From Rutidosis leptorrhynchoides (Eukaryota; Streptophyta; Magnoliopsida; Asterales; Asteraceae): DNA of 64,000 nucleotides. The notes below the pieces were generated by a model, which was not told the origin of the DNA, ran no database searches, and worked only from the letters and a program-made list of their open reading frames with translations. Shown here piece after piece: positions 23,245-36,037 of the stretch. The position numbers and the translations under genes are program-made. Each line of letters opens with the position of its first letter. Positions within the stretch are counted from its first letter, which is position 1. The stretch lies in contig NC_092333.1 in assembly GCF_046630445.1 (NCBI RefSeq), positions 707,263,001 to 707,327,000 on the forward strand, written 5' to 3'.

Positions 23245-24622
23245 GGGCAAATTACCCAGAAAAGTAATATAAAAGTCACTTTTTCTCAATAAAGGGTATA
23301 TTAGTTTTTTCATTGCCCATAAAGGAGTGCGATTTAAATTTAGTGCGTAAAAAGGTGTATGATTGAAAAATAGTTGCAATTGGGGTATAAATCGACACGT
23401 GGCATTTTTATTTACTTCTTTTGTTGACTTGTATATACCATGTCATTTCCATGTCATTTTATTGATTGCAAAATAAATAAATAAATAAAAAAGACAAAAT
23501 TATATGGATGGTCCTGAACACCATCGAAGGCTGATTCATCCTTAAATATTCGTTTTGTATCTGTATAAAAATTGTTTTAACATTTCAGTAGCCAGACACC
23601 CAATTAAACATTTCGAAGGCTGATTCATCCTTAAAATTTCAGTAAAATGATAGTAATTTCTATCGGTGGTGTCAATTTCAGATCCGCGACACTTAAATTC
23701 AAATATGCGAAATTCAGATCGTTAGTGATGCCTTTAATAGTTGCTTATGTACATGTTTATCGTAAATCGATTTACACGTTTAACGAATCTTTGATATTCC
23801 GGCCAGTTGTTTTTGTATAAGTGGAACAAGAAAAAAGAAACAAAAGATAGAATTATATTACGAAATTAATCTTGCAGGTGGTATTTAACACCCAATTGTA
23901 TACGTATCTTATCTTATAAGACATTAAAAGAAATGGACAACCATTAAGATTTACGGAAGAATTGTGAGGAAGAAATGGTATGAATATAAGAAAAATGGAG
24001 AAGATGAAATAATAAAAGAGGGTCGATGATTTCACTGAAAAGGAAAGACTAATTGAGCTGGTTATTAATGTAGTAGTTCTCTTTTAATTACTTTTTTAAA
24101 CTTCAAATTATTGTTGGCTTATGATTTTGTTAGTGAGTGATTTGGTGTGATGAAATGATGAATTTAGAAATGATAGAAATCTGGAAATAATGTGTAAGAA
24201 ATTTGGGAAGAAGAAGATTAAAGGGTTTTTACAATTAAAAAATGACATGGTAATGGTAATGACATGGAATATACAAATTTTAAACACTAAATTGACCTCA
24301 ATTGCACCATTTTTCAAATAACACACCTTTTTAAACACTAAATTGAAATTGAAATCATACTCCTTTACGAGCAAAGAAAAAGGGAAGTGATATTTACAAA
24401 TTTTAAATTGATAGATCCACACACATTTTTTTCTTTTTTCCAATAATGTCCTTCAAAAAATTGTATCAAGAGATTTGTGTAACATATCATTAAAGGCAGT
24501 TTAGTAAATTTAGTTGGATCTATCAAATACATGTTTGGAAATATCAATTCCTACAGAAAAAACTGATACATCCTTTATTGAAAAAAAGTAGATTTTATGT
24601 TACCTTTTTCGGCAATTTGACC
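23245..24622. mobile_element. Second Mutator-type element nested in the first
   Basis: Ends GGGCAAATTACC and, reversed, GGTCAAATTGCC begin inverted repeats. These continue through (A)GAAAAAGGTAA(C/T)ATAAAA, TTTCTCAATAAAGG-type and CCATGTCATT-type blocks for some 230 bp. The flanks CGTATAAAT (23236-23244) and CATATAAAT (24623-24631) form a 9-bp duplication with one mismatch. The centre is AT-rich and non-coding; CGAAGGCTGATTCATCCTTA occurs twice (about 23526 and 23613). Confidence 0.65.
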
Positions 24623-25308
24623 CATATAAATTGACACATAAATTTATAATTTCTATCAAATCCCACCAACACTTTGATCATCGAACAAAACATGTGCTTC
24701 GAATCATTTATATATATCACTGAAATTGAAGAACGTGCCCTTCAATATTTCAGAAAAACAAAAGTATCTTCTACCTACTTTTAATTATTTTTATTATTTT
24801 CTATAAAAGTTAATATATACAGTAACAAAGAATTTGTCAAATTCTTGAAGCACATTTTTCCTCATTCAGCTTTCACCTAAATAAGATTTTAATTTTGTAA
24901 ATACTTGCTAATTTTGTTAGGACATTTTCCTCATTCAGAGAGCCACGAGTTCATATGAACTCAAAATTCAAAACCGATTTCTATACGTTTTCAGATACCA
25001 AAACCTGAATCGAAGTTGCTTAGAATCACCTGCAAATCTCAGAATTTAAGTAATTGAAATGTTGACCAAAACCTTGCGAAGTTTGACTTTCAAATCTGAA
25101 TTTCTGTGATGTTTTTCAAGTCGTTCTGAAGCTTCACGAAGCTTGAGTGAGTACTTAGGAACTAGAAATTATGCTCGAATCATCGTGTGATTAGCTAAAT
25201 CGATCCAGAGACATAAATTTTTGACGTTTTTGGTTAAACGAAGAACATGAGATCAAAGTCCTTCAATCAGTTGTTGTTAATCTGAATTAATGATCGCAAA
25301 TATTTAAC

Positions 25309-25366
25309 GATGATGATGATGAAACACAGATCAGATCTGATGACGATGATGATGATGATGATGAAA
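25309..25366. repeat. (GAT)n microsatellite, interrupted
   Basis: Runs of GAT/ATG triplets at 25309-25320 and 25339-25364 around an ACACAGATCAGATC interruption, inside the outer Mutator-type element. Confidence 0.85.
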
Positions 25367-26030
25367 CCCAGTTGTTGTTAATTTGAAAACCCCTTTAGAT
25401 AATCCAAGTTTAAAACTTTTTCACAATTAAGATAGAATTACAAAAACCCCATCGAGGAAAACACTTCACTTTACCAAATGATTTGATTTTATAAATACTT
25501 ACGGAGTGTAATTTACCAAAAGATTCTATTTTTAGAGCAATTTCACCAATTTAACCAGTTGAGAAATTGGGGCAAAAATAAATTTTATTAATTTTATTCT
25601 TGTTTTGGTCATTTGATCTTCATAAATGCTGTATTTTATTAATAAGGACTAGTGGTGCAATCTTTTAAGAAACTTCAAGGATCAATCGTGTATTTTTGAC
25701 TGACGACCGTTAATGAATTTGACGAAAATTACTTCAATTTTAAAATTTTTGAACACGTAATCATTTTCTTGAGCAAAAATTAAATTGAAATCCTTTTCGG
25801 GCTTATGCAAATTGGAAGTTACCTTGATTGTCAATTTGGATGACTTATGTTACCTTTTCGGGCCATTTGCCCTATAATAGTTCTGATGGGTATATCATTA
25901 AGCATAAACATGATAAACCTTACACGGAGGAACCTCGTGGTTGAAGGGATCGATAGTCTGTTTTGCATATTCAAACTATTGCCCGTGTTACCATGTCTTT
26001 ATATTTTACACAAACTCTATAGATACAGCC

Positions 26031-26429
26031 AAGGTTGCAAAATTCGCTATTCGGGGATTAATCGGTCGGGAGTTTTGAAGGATTAATCGGTAATTCAGGG
26101 ATTAATCGAATTGTACCTTATACATTTAAATATTAAAATTTAAAATTGTACGTGTAAATATAGAAAACAACCATAAATATAAAAATAAATTTTAACATAA
26201 TTGTCTAAAATTATTCATTTTGCTAAAAACTATAAAGTTCTAATTTAAATTCATGTTAAAATGTTAACCATTTTTTACTTTAACCGACTTTGATTACCAA
26301 ATTCAGTTTTGACCCATCAATTGACGTTGACCGTTTAATTAAACGGATTTTTGAAAATCGGAACGGATTGCTCTTAAAAATGATTAATCGGAGATTAATC
26401 GGGGAGTAATCGGGTTTTTTTCCAACACT
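26031..26429. mobile_element. Candidate hAT-type MITE
   Basis: A 399-bp block has short inverted ends (AAGGTTGCAAAA and, reversed, AGTGTTGGAAAA) and an 8-bp flanking duplication with one mismatch (ATACAGCC 26023-26030, ATACAGCT 26430-26437). Eight bases is the hAT length. The interior repeats GGGATTAATCGG-type text near both ends. No coding capacity. Confidence 0.45.
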
Positions 26430-26437
26430 ATACAGCT

Positions 26438-27389
26438 ACTGTTTCATCTTCACTATTATTATTCTATCGGCTCTTCTTGCTATTTGATTTCTCCTGCAGT
26501 GTAATTACTGCTGCTATATTTAGTTCCTATCATATTCCCTTTAGTTTATCCATTACAAAATCTAAATAATTATGCAAGATCATCTTCACACATATATGTA
26601 AATGACAGACGCGCTTCAAAAGCAAACCAACATATACAAAAGATCAAGTCAGGAATTGTTAAGTTGGTGGTTCTCCTTAGTTGCTTGCTAAGGAGATGTT
26701 TTATAAAATTTCAACGTTCCAAAAAAAAGTTGGGAGACAACGAAACAATCAGTATGCCACATAGCTTTATTATGCAAGAGTAGCTATAATTAATTTATAC
26801 ATACCACACTAACATTTATCAAGCAAAATTAGTACTAAAATGAAACGATTCATGTATGCGAATGAACGATTTAATACAGGAAGTAAGTAGGGTGTGTTTA
26901 TCATGAGTATATAACAATTACCTTTTTCTTGTTTCTAATCTAACACACACTTCTAATGAACATCCAAATAAAGTGAATCATATACCAAGTAAAGCGAATA
27001 AACCAAAACCTACCCAAATAATCCAAAGCCAAAGTATACCCAAATAAAGCAAATACAAGTTGTAATGGACACCTGTAAGCATAATTTGCAAAAGATACCT
27101 TTCTAATATAGAGCAGATAACCTTCCTGTGCCGGGTTCAGGCCGCCTGTTAATACATTAGAAGTGTTAGTAAACTGTAGAAGCATTGTTCTACATTCGAT
27201 GATCGTATAATTAAATGAATCGTAACGGTGCTCCTGATTCTTGCAAGGCTAGCAGAAATGTTCCAATTGTCATTCCTATCCTACAAACATACTACATGTG
27301 TCCAGTTTTTTCGGCGCATAAACAAACAACGATAAAAAAACAAATAAACACCTAAATACTTGCCATATATATGTATATTTCAAGTACAA
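26438..27389. other. No gene recognised; one exon-like block
   Basis: Mostly AT-rich. On the minus strand a 47-nt block at 27145-27099 lies between CAG and GTATCT and reads GGLNPAQEGYLLYIRK in one frame. A further block near 27285-27215 after GTTTGTAG reads MTIGTFLLALQESGAPLRF before a stop. They could be the last exons of a host gene lost elsewhere, but I do not recognise it. Confidence 0.25.
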
Positions 27390-29468
27390 AGGGCAACTCA
27401 AATACAAGTGCAAACAGAGCCGCGGTAATAAATAAGTAATTACGCGCTGTGCTTAAATGCTGCGGAAGTCCGCATAAAGAATGATTGCAAAGGTGTCCCG
27501 CACAAACATTGCAGATATGTCGGTGCTGCGCGGATATTGATTTCGCAAATATCCTAAACCTATAAATAGGAAGCTTAGCCTCTCATTATAGGTTGTTAAT
27601 TCTGTGCAATTGCTCTGGTATTTGTGATTCACTTGTGACTACGCCTAAGTAGCAATCATAATCGAGCCAAGGTAATGCAATCAAGATCGGAACATGATGA
27701 TTGATCACTTGAATCGAAGTGAAAGACGATCATAAGGTCCCAAAAACATTATCAACACCACCATACACCCCTTATTGCACTCAATTCCTAAATTAGATCG
27801 TAGTATCTAATTTAGGTTTGATCAATTGGCGCCATCCGTGGGACATGAATTAAAAATTGAATTTGATAAATCTATTTTGTGTAATTGAATGATTTGATTG
27901 CGCATTCAATTGTAGTCATGTGTTGAATGATTTGCAGGTTTATACGTTTAATTGAAAGCGTTAAGCTAAAATGACAACACATAGCAAAAAGGAGAGTAAT
28001 AACACAGCTGATATCTGTGATTTCAGAAGCTCAACGTCATTTGATTTTCAAACAAGTCCTGAGATCAGCAAGCAAACAAAAGATTTGCTTGCTAAATCAC
28101 CAGGAAGCGTCATCGCTAATGAAGGAACGCAACAAAATGCTATAATTGAAGAAGCAGTTGCAGCTAAACGCAATACTCAACAGACTGTAGGATATCGCGA
28201 AGAAAATAACGTGAAAGTTAATTCTGCAATCCTCAAGGGAATGCAGACAAAAATTCGGCGAATGAAAGCACTGTAAATGTTGTTAACAAAAACGCAGGAA
28301 AAGATGCAACAAATAACACTACAAAGCGTGTAATACTGCCTTTAGAGGCAAGGCAATTGCTTCAAGAGAAAGGTCTTGATCTTCATATTCCGCTAAACTA
28401 TGAATGGCCACTCAATGACACCTTGTCAAAAAGCAGCAATTGGTCATAAATAGTAGCGATGATTTAACTGAAGATGTGCGCGATCGCAACGCGTTTGGAT
28501 CGCATGTACTGCTTTTAAAGAAAGCAAAGCATTCAAAAATACACCGCCAACTCTCTGATAATTCAGAGAGTGATCCTGAAATTATTGAAGTTACAAAGCT
28601 TAAACGCATAAGGCCTGGAACACCAATTCCACAATATATGGAAGAGGGTGAAACTTCACAGGCTGCAGAGAAAGAAAATGCGCAATTGTTTTTAGCAGAC
28701 ATATTTCGCAAAATTGCACCGAAAGATATGCAACATAAGTTTGATCAACCTGATGTAATTCAAAAGATGATTGAGAGGTACTGTGCAGAAACAAAGGAAA
28801 CGCGAACTAAAGCAGCGATAGAAATTACTTCGGTGACAGACAAATTTGTCCCGCATATTTCTGATTATCCAATAACGACACCGCCAATTGTGCATGCAAC
28901 TTTGGTCGTGTACTCAGGCTTAACTGAGCTGCTAGATTTCTTACAGCGGTTTGAAGGAGTTGTGAGTACATATAATTGGGATGAGCCTGTCGCATGTAGA
29001 GTTTTTCCCATGGTATTACAAGGTTTAGCGCGAGAGTGGTTCCACAATTTGAATGCGCGAAGAATTGCTGGCTTTATTGATTCACGCGAAAATTTTTTAC
29101 TTCAGTTTCAAAACTTATTGCCGCAAAAGAAGACGCACATTGAGTGCCATGATATCAAGCAAGGGTTCAAAGAAACGCTAGGTGGTTTGCTTACGCGCTA
29201 TGTTTATGAATGTCAGAAGATACCAAATTTATATAAAGATCAAAAAATCTCTGGTTTTGTTCACGTAATTAATCCGCAGAAACATCCCACATTGGTGACG
29301 AGATTGCGTAGAGATGTGCCGCAGACCTTTGCAAAGGTTATGCTGGAAACTTACGATTACATTCGCTGTGGTGAATATAGCAATATTACACAGAACTGCA
29401 ATTGGGGAAAGGAAAGAAACTGGCGAGATGACCATGATTATTATCGTGATGGTAATCAGGAAAATTAC
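27390..29468 (+). mobile_element. Element D: Ty3/Gypsy, Tat-like, 5' part only (fossil)
   Basis: A promoter TATAAATAGG at 27561-27570 and an LTR end (…GATCA, 27824) precede a primer site TGGCGCCATCCGTGGGA at 27827-27843. That site differs from the one used by elements A-C and is of the kind seen in Tat/Ogre-type Gypsy elements. A gag region follows (27971-29468), with the retrotransposon gag core (VFPMVLQGLAREWFHNL) near 29010-29070. The LTR start is not fixed because the partner LTR is outside; 27390 is only a guess. The element is broken at least once and is then interrupted by element A; its remainder would lie beyond the right edge. Confidence 0.7.
27971..29468 (+). pseudogene. Gag region of element D (fossil)
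   Basis: A Lys/Glu-rich N-terminal part precedes a conserved gag core (residues around LQGLAREWFHNLNARRI and FLLQFQNLLPQKK). A C-terminal stretch follows (NPQKHPTLVTRLRRDVPQTF), as in Tat-lineage gag proteins. Only the gag is visible because element A is inserted at 29469. Confidence 0.7.
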
Positions 29469-30976
29469 TGATATTGCGTATTTCTCATATGTTTATCATG
29501 GCAATATCCGTCATTTTTAGTCCATTTGGATACGGTTTTGGTCTTTATTCGCGATAATTTGGGAAGATTGTGATTCGAGAGCCGAGAAGATCTTTTATAC
29601 GCATTTTTGATGATTTTGAGGTATGTTCCATGTTATCTTATCAGCGGTGCCTTAATATAATGAATCAGTTGGGTTTTAGGCATTTTTATGGTACAAAATG
29701 GTGAAAAATCTGTGCCTGTATTAAGCCACGGCGCGGCTAGAGAGGCCGCGACGCGGGCTATAACTGTTTCAGAAGGTCGAGCATATTGATGGAAGTTGGA
29801 GTGCTGGTTAGCTTTAAGCCGCGGCGCGGCTAATAGGGCCGCGGCGCGGGTTGTTACTGGGTCGGTTTTCCAGGTTATAAATAGGGAAATAAAACCCTAT
29901 CTTGGAATAACTTTTTGTCAGCCGATTTCCTGAGCACTTTGGGCGATTTTTAGGTACTTTTGGAGAATTCCAAGGCTATTCTAACACTCCAATCATTCCG
30001 CTATCAAGGATCAAGTCAAGCAATAATCAAGATTCATTGTGTTAGGTTGATTCTTATTTATCCAATAATGTTTTCTCTATTATTTATTACTTTGATTTCT
30101 TTTGTTGCCATGGTTATGGGCTAGTTATTTTAATGTTTATCTAGACTTATAAACCTATGTTTTGGATGCTACTTAACAGTTATTCGATTTATTTATGATG
30201 ATTTGATGTTTGGATTAAAGAACGATTCTTATTAAAGCTAGACTTTTCGATTCAATTGGTTGTGTATTTGTTTGATAGGACGAGAGTTCATTAATTTAAT
30301 ACATAAATTTACAATTGGTTTGTCTTAATTGGTTGTTTGCTTACTCGGAGACGAGAGTAAATTGAATTCAAAAGGCTAGACGAAATAGGGGTGAATTACA
30401 CACAACGAGAGTTGGTATGATTGCTATTCAAGTCTTCATCTCAGTTGAAATATTTGGTCACAATTAGGAGGTCTTAGGCTACGGGGAATTCCGTGTCGTG
30501 TAATTTTAATTGAAGTGTTTGCGCTGGGGAATTCCAGGTGAACCGACTAGATAATTCGCATAGATTAGAAAATAACTGGGGCTTAATCTAAATGCATCCG
30601 AGACTAGGTGTAAAGAGTCTAGACGAACATTTGTTTTTCCTATTTGATTTAAACTATTTTATTTAATTTGTCTATTTGCTTTAAAGCTTAAATCTAAAAA
30701 TACCAAAAATATTGTCTTTTACTTTTAATCAATCTTTGATTTGGCTAATCGTTAAATAGCCACAAAACAAACTATCTTGTACTTTCGATTTTCATAGATT
30801 AACTTAGTTTATTTTATTAGTTACAATCTTAATTCTCACGTTTAAACTGTCCTTGGAACTATTTTCAAATTACCAATTTTATACTATTACACGATCGAGT
30901 ACACTGCCCGTTAGTGTGTAGTAATCTTTTAACCGACATTTTCCATTATAAATTATAGACACGATTTTACACATCA
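29469..30976 (+). repeat. 5' LTR of element A (about 1508 bp)
   Basis: Begins TGATATTGC, followed 23 bases later by its inverse GCAATATC, a start shared with elements B and C. Contains two GC-rich units (29722-29757, 29815-29850) and TATAAATAG at 29876-29884. The end is fixed by the primer site a few bases on. The partner LTR is outside the window. Confidence 0.85.
29722..29884 (+). promoter_or_regulatory. LTR promoter module of A: two GC-rich near-palindromes plus TATA box
   Basis: Two 36-base units of the form TAAGCC(G/A)CGGCGCGGCT - short spacer - GGCCGCG(G/A)CGCGGG start 93 bp apart (29722 and 29815). TATAAATAG starts 26 bases after the second. Each unit is rich in CG dinucleotides and nearly self-complementary. 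The same arrangement recurs at 63196-63366. Confidence 0.75.
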
Positions 30977-30982
30977 AGTGTT

Positions 30983-31000
30983 TGGCGCCGCTGCCGGGGA
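30983..31000 (+). other. Primer-binding site of element A (tRNA-Asp type)
   Basis: TGGCGCCGCTGCCGGGGA, a close complement of the tRNA-Asp 3' end, the primer known for Athila elements. The same site occurs in C (43104) and, with one change, in B (minus strand, 60292-60275). Confidence 0.9.
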
Positions 31001-31286
31001 CAGTTGTGTCGAAAATTAAGATTGTTATCTAATTGTTCTTAGTTTAGTTTAGTTTAGTTATAGTTTATTATTTCTTTTCGTTATTCTCAGTTGAATCGGT
31101 GCGTTTAATCAGATTGTTAGTTGTGATTTCGCAGATAACAGGTAGTGCATACCACATACGCGTTCTTCTAATTCTCCTATTCTTCAACCATTTGCAGAAC
31201 CCGAAAGAGAGTTATTCAGAGCGTTAAGTCAAGAGCAACAGTCTACACTGGATTCATCTTTTTCTTCGAGTGATAATATAATTAAT
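31001..31286 (+). other. Leader of element A
   Basis: Untranslated region between primer site and gag. The tail from about 31190 reads like the N-terminal gag text of element C (PEPERE-type), so gag may begin slightly upstream of 31287. Confidence 0.5.
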
Positions 31287-34200
31287 TTGGGTAGTAGTTC
31301 TGAGACTGTGGTGCCCGATACACCACCTGAAATCAGAGAAGAAGAAGAATCTTACATTTCATTAGATCTTTTCGAGACTGAAGATATGGCTGATCAAGCT
31401 GAACAACCACCTCGTCCTCAGACTATGGCAGAAAAGTTGAAGGCCACACGAGGGGGCCAAGACAATTCGATTACTCAACCGAACATCACTCAGCCTTTTC
31501 AAATTACAGGGCCGATCCTGAGTTTGATTTCTTCTGACTGCCAATTTCATGGCAAGGATAGTGAGGATGCTAACGAGCATCTTCGTGTTTTCAATGATGT
31601 TTGCAATTTGTTTAAGTTGCATGAGGTTGCCGATACGTCGATCAAGACAAGGCTTTTTCCTTGGACTCTTAAGGGAGAAGCCAAGAGATGGTTAGATAAG
31701 CAACCAGAGGGTACGATTACCTATTGGGAGATTTTGATGGATAAGTTTTTATCGAAGTTTTTCCCTGCGTCTCGAGCTGCTAGACTTCAAGCAGAAATTT
31801 CACAATTCAGACAAAAGAGCAGTGAGACATTATTTGATGCTTGGGAACGTTATTCTAATATGTTACGCTCGTGTCCGCAACACGGGTTGAATGATTTACA
31901 AAAGGTCCAGATTTTCTACAAGGGTTGTGACATCCCAACTCGTCAGACTATTGATCAAGCAGCAGGTGGTACGTTGATGGATAAGACCGAAGAAGAGGCG
32001 CTAGACATAATTGAAAAGCAAGATGCCTACTCTCACGACTGGCATCAAGATCATGAGTCATTCCATTCAGCTTCAGTTAAGAGAACCGAAACCACGGGTA
32101 CATATGACGATTTTGGGTCTATAAGTGCTAAGTTGGATTCCTATGGTAGGAATTTGGAGAATATAAATAAGGATATTCAAGGTATGAAGGTTGGCTGTGA
32201 GTATTGTGGGGGATTACATCTGGCAAAAGATTGTGATACGGGTTTGACTATGAATCAGAAAGAAGAGATTGCTTATATTAGTCAACAGAACAACAATCAG
32301 TTTCAGGGACGTGCGCAGTTTAATAGGAATTTCAACAGTCCCTATAATCCTCAAGGTAATCAAGGTTCGAGGTTCCAGCCAAGTTCTAGTGGAGGATATC
32401 AACAGCAAGCTCCCGGGTATTTTCAGAAACCCCAAGCCAAAGAGAAAAAGTCCAACCTTGAAGCTATGATCGAAAAGCTTGTGATTTCTCAAACTCAGCT
32501 TGTTACTACTGTTACTCAGAACAATGAGAAGAATGATCAAATGTTTCAAAATCAACAAGCGGCTATTCAGAATCTGGAGAAACAAATTGGTCAACTTGCT
32601 AGTCAGAATAATGAGAGGAAACTGGGGGAGTTACCAAGTAAGACAGATAATAACCCGAAGAATGGGCACATTAATGCTATCACCACCCGAAGTGGTTTAG
32701 CATATGATTCACCGAGGAAGCCCGATGAGTATGATTTGCGAGTGCCGTTGGTTAAGGATAGTGAGCCAGTTTTTGTTAGTGAACCGGAGGGGGAAAAGGA
32801 GCCGGAACAGGTGATTGAGAAAGTTGTGAGGGTACCGGAAACTGTTGCTGCTAAACCAGTAGTTAAAGAGTATCAACCACCGCTCCCATTCCTGAGGAAG
32901 CAGAGATTGGAAAAGCTGGAGACAGAAAAGTCCAAGTTCATGGACTTGATTAAAAAAGTTAACATTAATTTGCCTTTTATTGATGTGATTGCAGGTATGC
33001 CCAAGTATGCAAGGTTTCTTAAGGACTTGCTAACTAATAGGAAAAAGCTGGAGAACGTGTCTTCAGTCAGGTTGAATGCCGCATGCTCAGCGGTAGTTGC
33101 AAACAAGCTTCCCGAGAAGCTTGAGGATCCTGGGAGTTTTACCATTCCTTGTTTACTGGGTAACTTGGATTGTATGAGGGCATTGGCAGATTTGGGGGCT
33201 AGCATAAATTTAATGCCCTATTCTATTTATTTGAAGCTAGACCCCGGGGAGTTGAAACCCACACGTATGGCTATTCAGCTAGCTGACCGCTCAATTAAAT
33301 TCCCTCGTGGAATTATCGAGAATATGCTAGTTAAGACCAGGTCGTTGGTTTTCCCGGCCGATTTCGTGGTGTTGGATATGGAAGTGGATGAGAGGATTCC
33401 ACTTATTCTGGGTCGGCCATTTTTAAATATTGCTAGGTGTATCATTGATGTCTATGGCCAACAGTTGACCCTTAGGATAGATAATTTGCATGCAACTTTC
33501 TCAATCGACCATGCTTTAAAATACTCTGCGTACACCGATGATGTATGCTATTTTCTTAACACTGTGAATGTCCAGTCTGAGTTGTTGCAGGAATTCCCAG
33601 AGTTACAGGGTTCAGGGGAATGTTCATTGGTTGAAATTGATGAAGAGTTGCAGGTTGAGGAGGTGGATATTTTGACCACCTTGATGGAAAACGGCTATGA
33701 GCCGACTGAGGAGGAGTTCAAAGAACTCGAACGTGATGCAGAATACCGGAGCAAGTCTTCAATTGAAGAACCTCCTGAGTTAGAATTGAAGCCACTTCCA
33801 GATCATTTGGAATACGCTTATCTGCAGGAGGAATCTAAGCTCCCGGTAATTATTTCTTTTTCTCTTACTACAGGTCAGAAAACTGAGCTTGTAACCATGC
33901 TCAAGGCCCATAAACCGGCCATTGCATGAAAAATTCACGACATCAAGGGTATTAGGCCCTCCTATTGCACCCACAAAATCTTAATGGAGGATAACTTCAA
34001 ACCTGTTGTGCAACGACAAAGGAGGTTGAACCCGCACATGCAAGATGTCGTGAAGAAAGAGATCATTAAGCTCCTCTATGTAGGTCTGATTTACCCGATT
34101 TCCGACAGTCCTTGGATTAACCCGGTACACTGTGTACCGAAGAAAGGTGGTATGACTCTTACCACCAATGATAAAAACGAGTTAATTTCCACTCGGACTG

Positions 34201-36037
34201 TCACGGGGTGGCATGTTTGTATTGACTATCGTAAGTTGAACGACGCTACACGCAAAGACCACTTCCCGCTATCTTTCATGGATCAAATGCTAGAGAGGTT
34301 AGCGGGAAACAGCTTTTATTGTTTTCTTGATGGTTTTTCGGGCTATTTCCAAATTCCTATCTCGCTCGAGGACTAGGAGAAAACTACTTTCACGTGCCCG
34401 TATGGCACATTCTCATACCGACGCATGCCCTTTGGCCTATGCAATGCTCCGGCCACTTTTCAAAGGTGCATGATGGCCATATTCCACGATATGATAGAGG
34501 ATTGCATGGAGGTGTTCATGGATGACTTTTCGGTCTTCGGTGACACTTTCGATTCATGCCTTCTTAATTTAGAGCAGATGTTGGTAAGGTGTGAGAAGTC
34601 TAATCTTGTGCTCAACTGGGAGAAGTGCCATTTCATGGTGTAAGGAGGCATAGTACTCGGGCACAAGATTTCTAAGGACGGTATCGAGGTGGATCCCGTG
34701 AAGGTAACAGCCATTAAGAACCTTCCACCTCCCACCGATGTTAAGGGTGCTCGGAGTTTTCTCGGGCACGCCGGTTTTTACCAGCGGGTTTATTAAGGAT
34801 TTTTCTAAGATTGCTAACCCGATGAACAAACTCCTCGAAAAGGACACGCCTTGGAATTTCTCCGACGAGTGCCAAAAGGCATTCGATCTTCTTACAGATA
34901 AACTGATCAATGCACCATCATAATTGCTCCAAATTAGTCCCTTCCATTCGAGCTTATGTGCGATGCTTCTGACTTTGCTGTTGGCTCTGTTCTGGGTCAA
35001 AGGGTCGAGAAACATTTCTGACCCATTTATTATGCAAGCAAGACCTTGCAAGGAGTGCAATTGAATTATACTACCACTGAAAAGGAGCTCCTTGCGGTGG
35101 TCTTTTCATTTGATAAGTTCCGGTCCTACTTAGTCTTATCTAAGACTATAGTCTTTACGGACCATTCCGCTCTTAAGTACCTTTTCGCTAAATCGGATGC
35201 TAAACCTAGACTTCTTAGATGGATCTTGCTTTTGAAAAAATTTGATGTTGAGATCCGGGATAAAAAGGGTGCCGAGAACTTAGCGGCCGATCACCTTTCA
35301 CGTCTTGAGAATCCTTCCCGTGAGGTTCTCGATGAGACTACTATTCATGATGCTTTTTTCGATGAATATCTCATGAAGGTGGAGGAATGTGAAGATCCTT
35401 GGTTCGTTGATTTTGCTAATTACTTGGTCAGGGGTTCTTAGAAAAAGGTTGGTCACATCATAAACGTAAGAAATTCTTTAGTGACCTTAAGTATTATTTT
35501 TGGGAGGGCCCTTATCTCTTTAGGCGGTGTTCCGATGGAATGATCTGTCGATGTGCTTCCGGAGATGAATGCGAGCGCATTCTTGTCCAATGTCATCATG
35601 GACCGACGGGTGGGCATTATGGTCCCCAAGTTACGGGTCGAAAATTCTTTGAGGCCGGTTTTTATTGGCCTACTATCTTCAAGGATGCCCACCGAATTTG
35701 TTAATCATGCGATGCTTATCAACGGGCGGGCCAAATCACCCAACGAGATGAGATGCCTCAAAATGTCATCTAAGTTTGTGAGGTTTTTTATATATGGGGG
35801 ATTGACTTCATGGGCCCGTTTCCGAAATCCAATAATAAGCTCTACATTCTCGTTGCCATCGATTATGTTTCGAAATGGGTCGAAGCGCAAGCTTTGCCCA
35901 CTAATGATGCACGGGTTGTAGTTTCGTTCCTTAAACAACTCTTTTCTCGGTTTGATGCCCCGAAAGCTTTGATTAGTGATCGGGGAACTCACTTTTGCAA
36001 TGCCCAACTTGAAAAGGTGTTGAAACGATATGGGGTG
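31287..36037 (+). pseudogene. Gag-pol coding region of element A, left part (fossil)
   Basis: Gag core (LFPWTLKGEAKRWL, FFPASRAARLQAEI) near 31650-31800; knuckle-like CEYCGGLHLAKDC near 32195-32235; Gln/Asn-rich linker; aspartic protease (ALADLGASINLMP, LILGRPFL) near 33180-33430; reverse transcriptase (RRMPFGLCNAPATFQRCM and VFMDDFSVFGD) near 33980-34640; RNase H (KELLAVVFSFDKFRSYL, TDHSALKYLF) near 35070-35200; start of the integrase core ([22 protein letters not shown]) up to 36037. The domain order is that of the Athila lineage. The region carries roughly six to eight breaks. Confidence 0.88.

Larger units (their letters stand above)
22900..25872. mobile_element. Non-autonomous Mutator-like (MULE) element with long terminal inverted repeats
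   Basis: The left end GGGCAAAATGGTCCGAAAAAG and the right end, read in reverse (GGGCAAATGGCCCGAAAAGG), begin inverted repeats that stay alignable for more than 200 bp. They share, for example, CATTAACGGTTGTCAGTCAA and ATACACGATTGATCC. The element is 2973 bp and flanked by a 9-bp duplication, TATAATATT (22891-22899) and TATAATAGT (25873-25881), the length typical of Mutator-like elements. No transposase is encoded. The interior includes a second, similar element (23245-24622). The paralogous site near 2309-2330 has no element, which confirms the boundaries. Confidence 0.8.

Noticed and set aside
29722-29850. GC-rich block as a CpG island of a host gene or an rDNA piece
   Set aside because: It lies inside an LTR with defined ends and recurs in the same element at 63196-63323.
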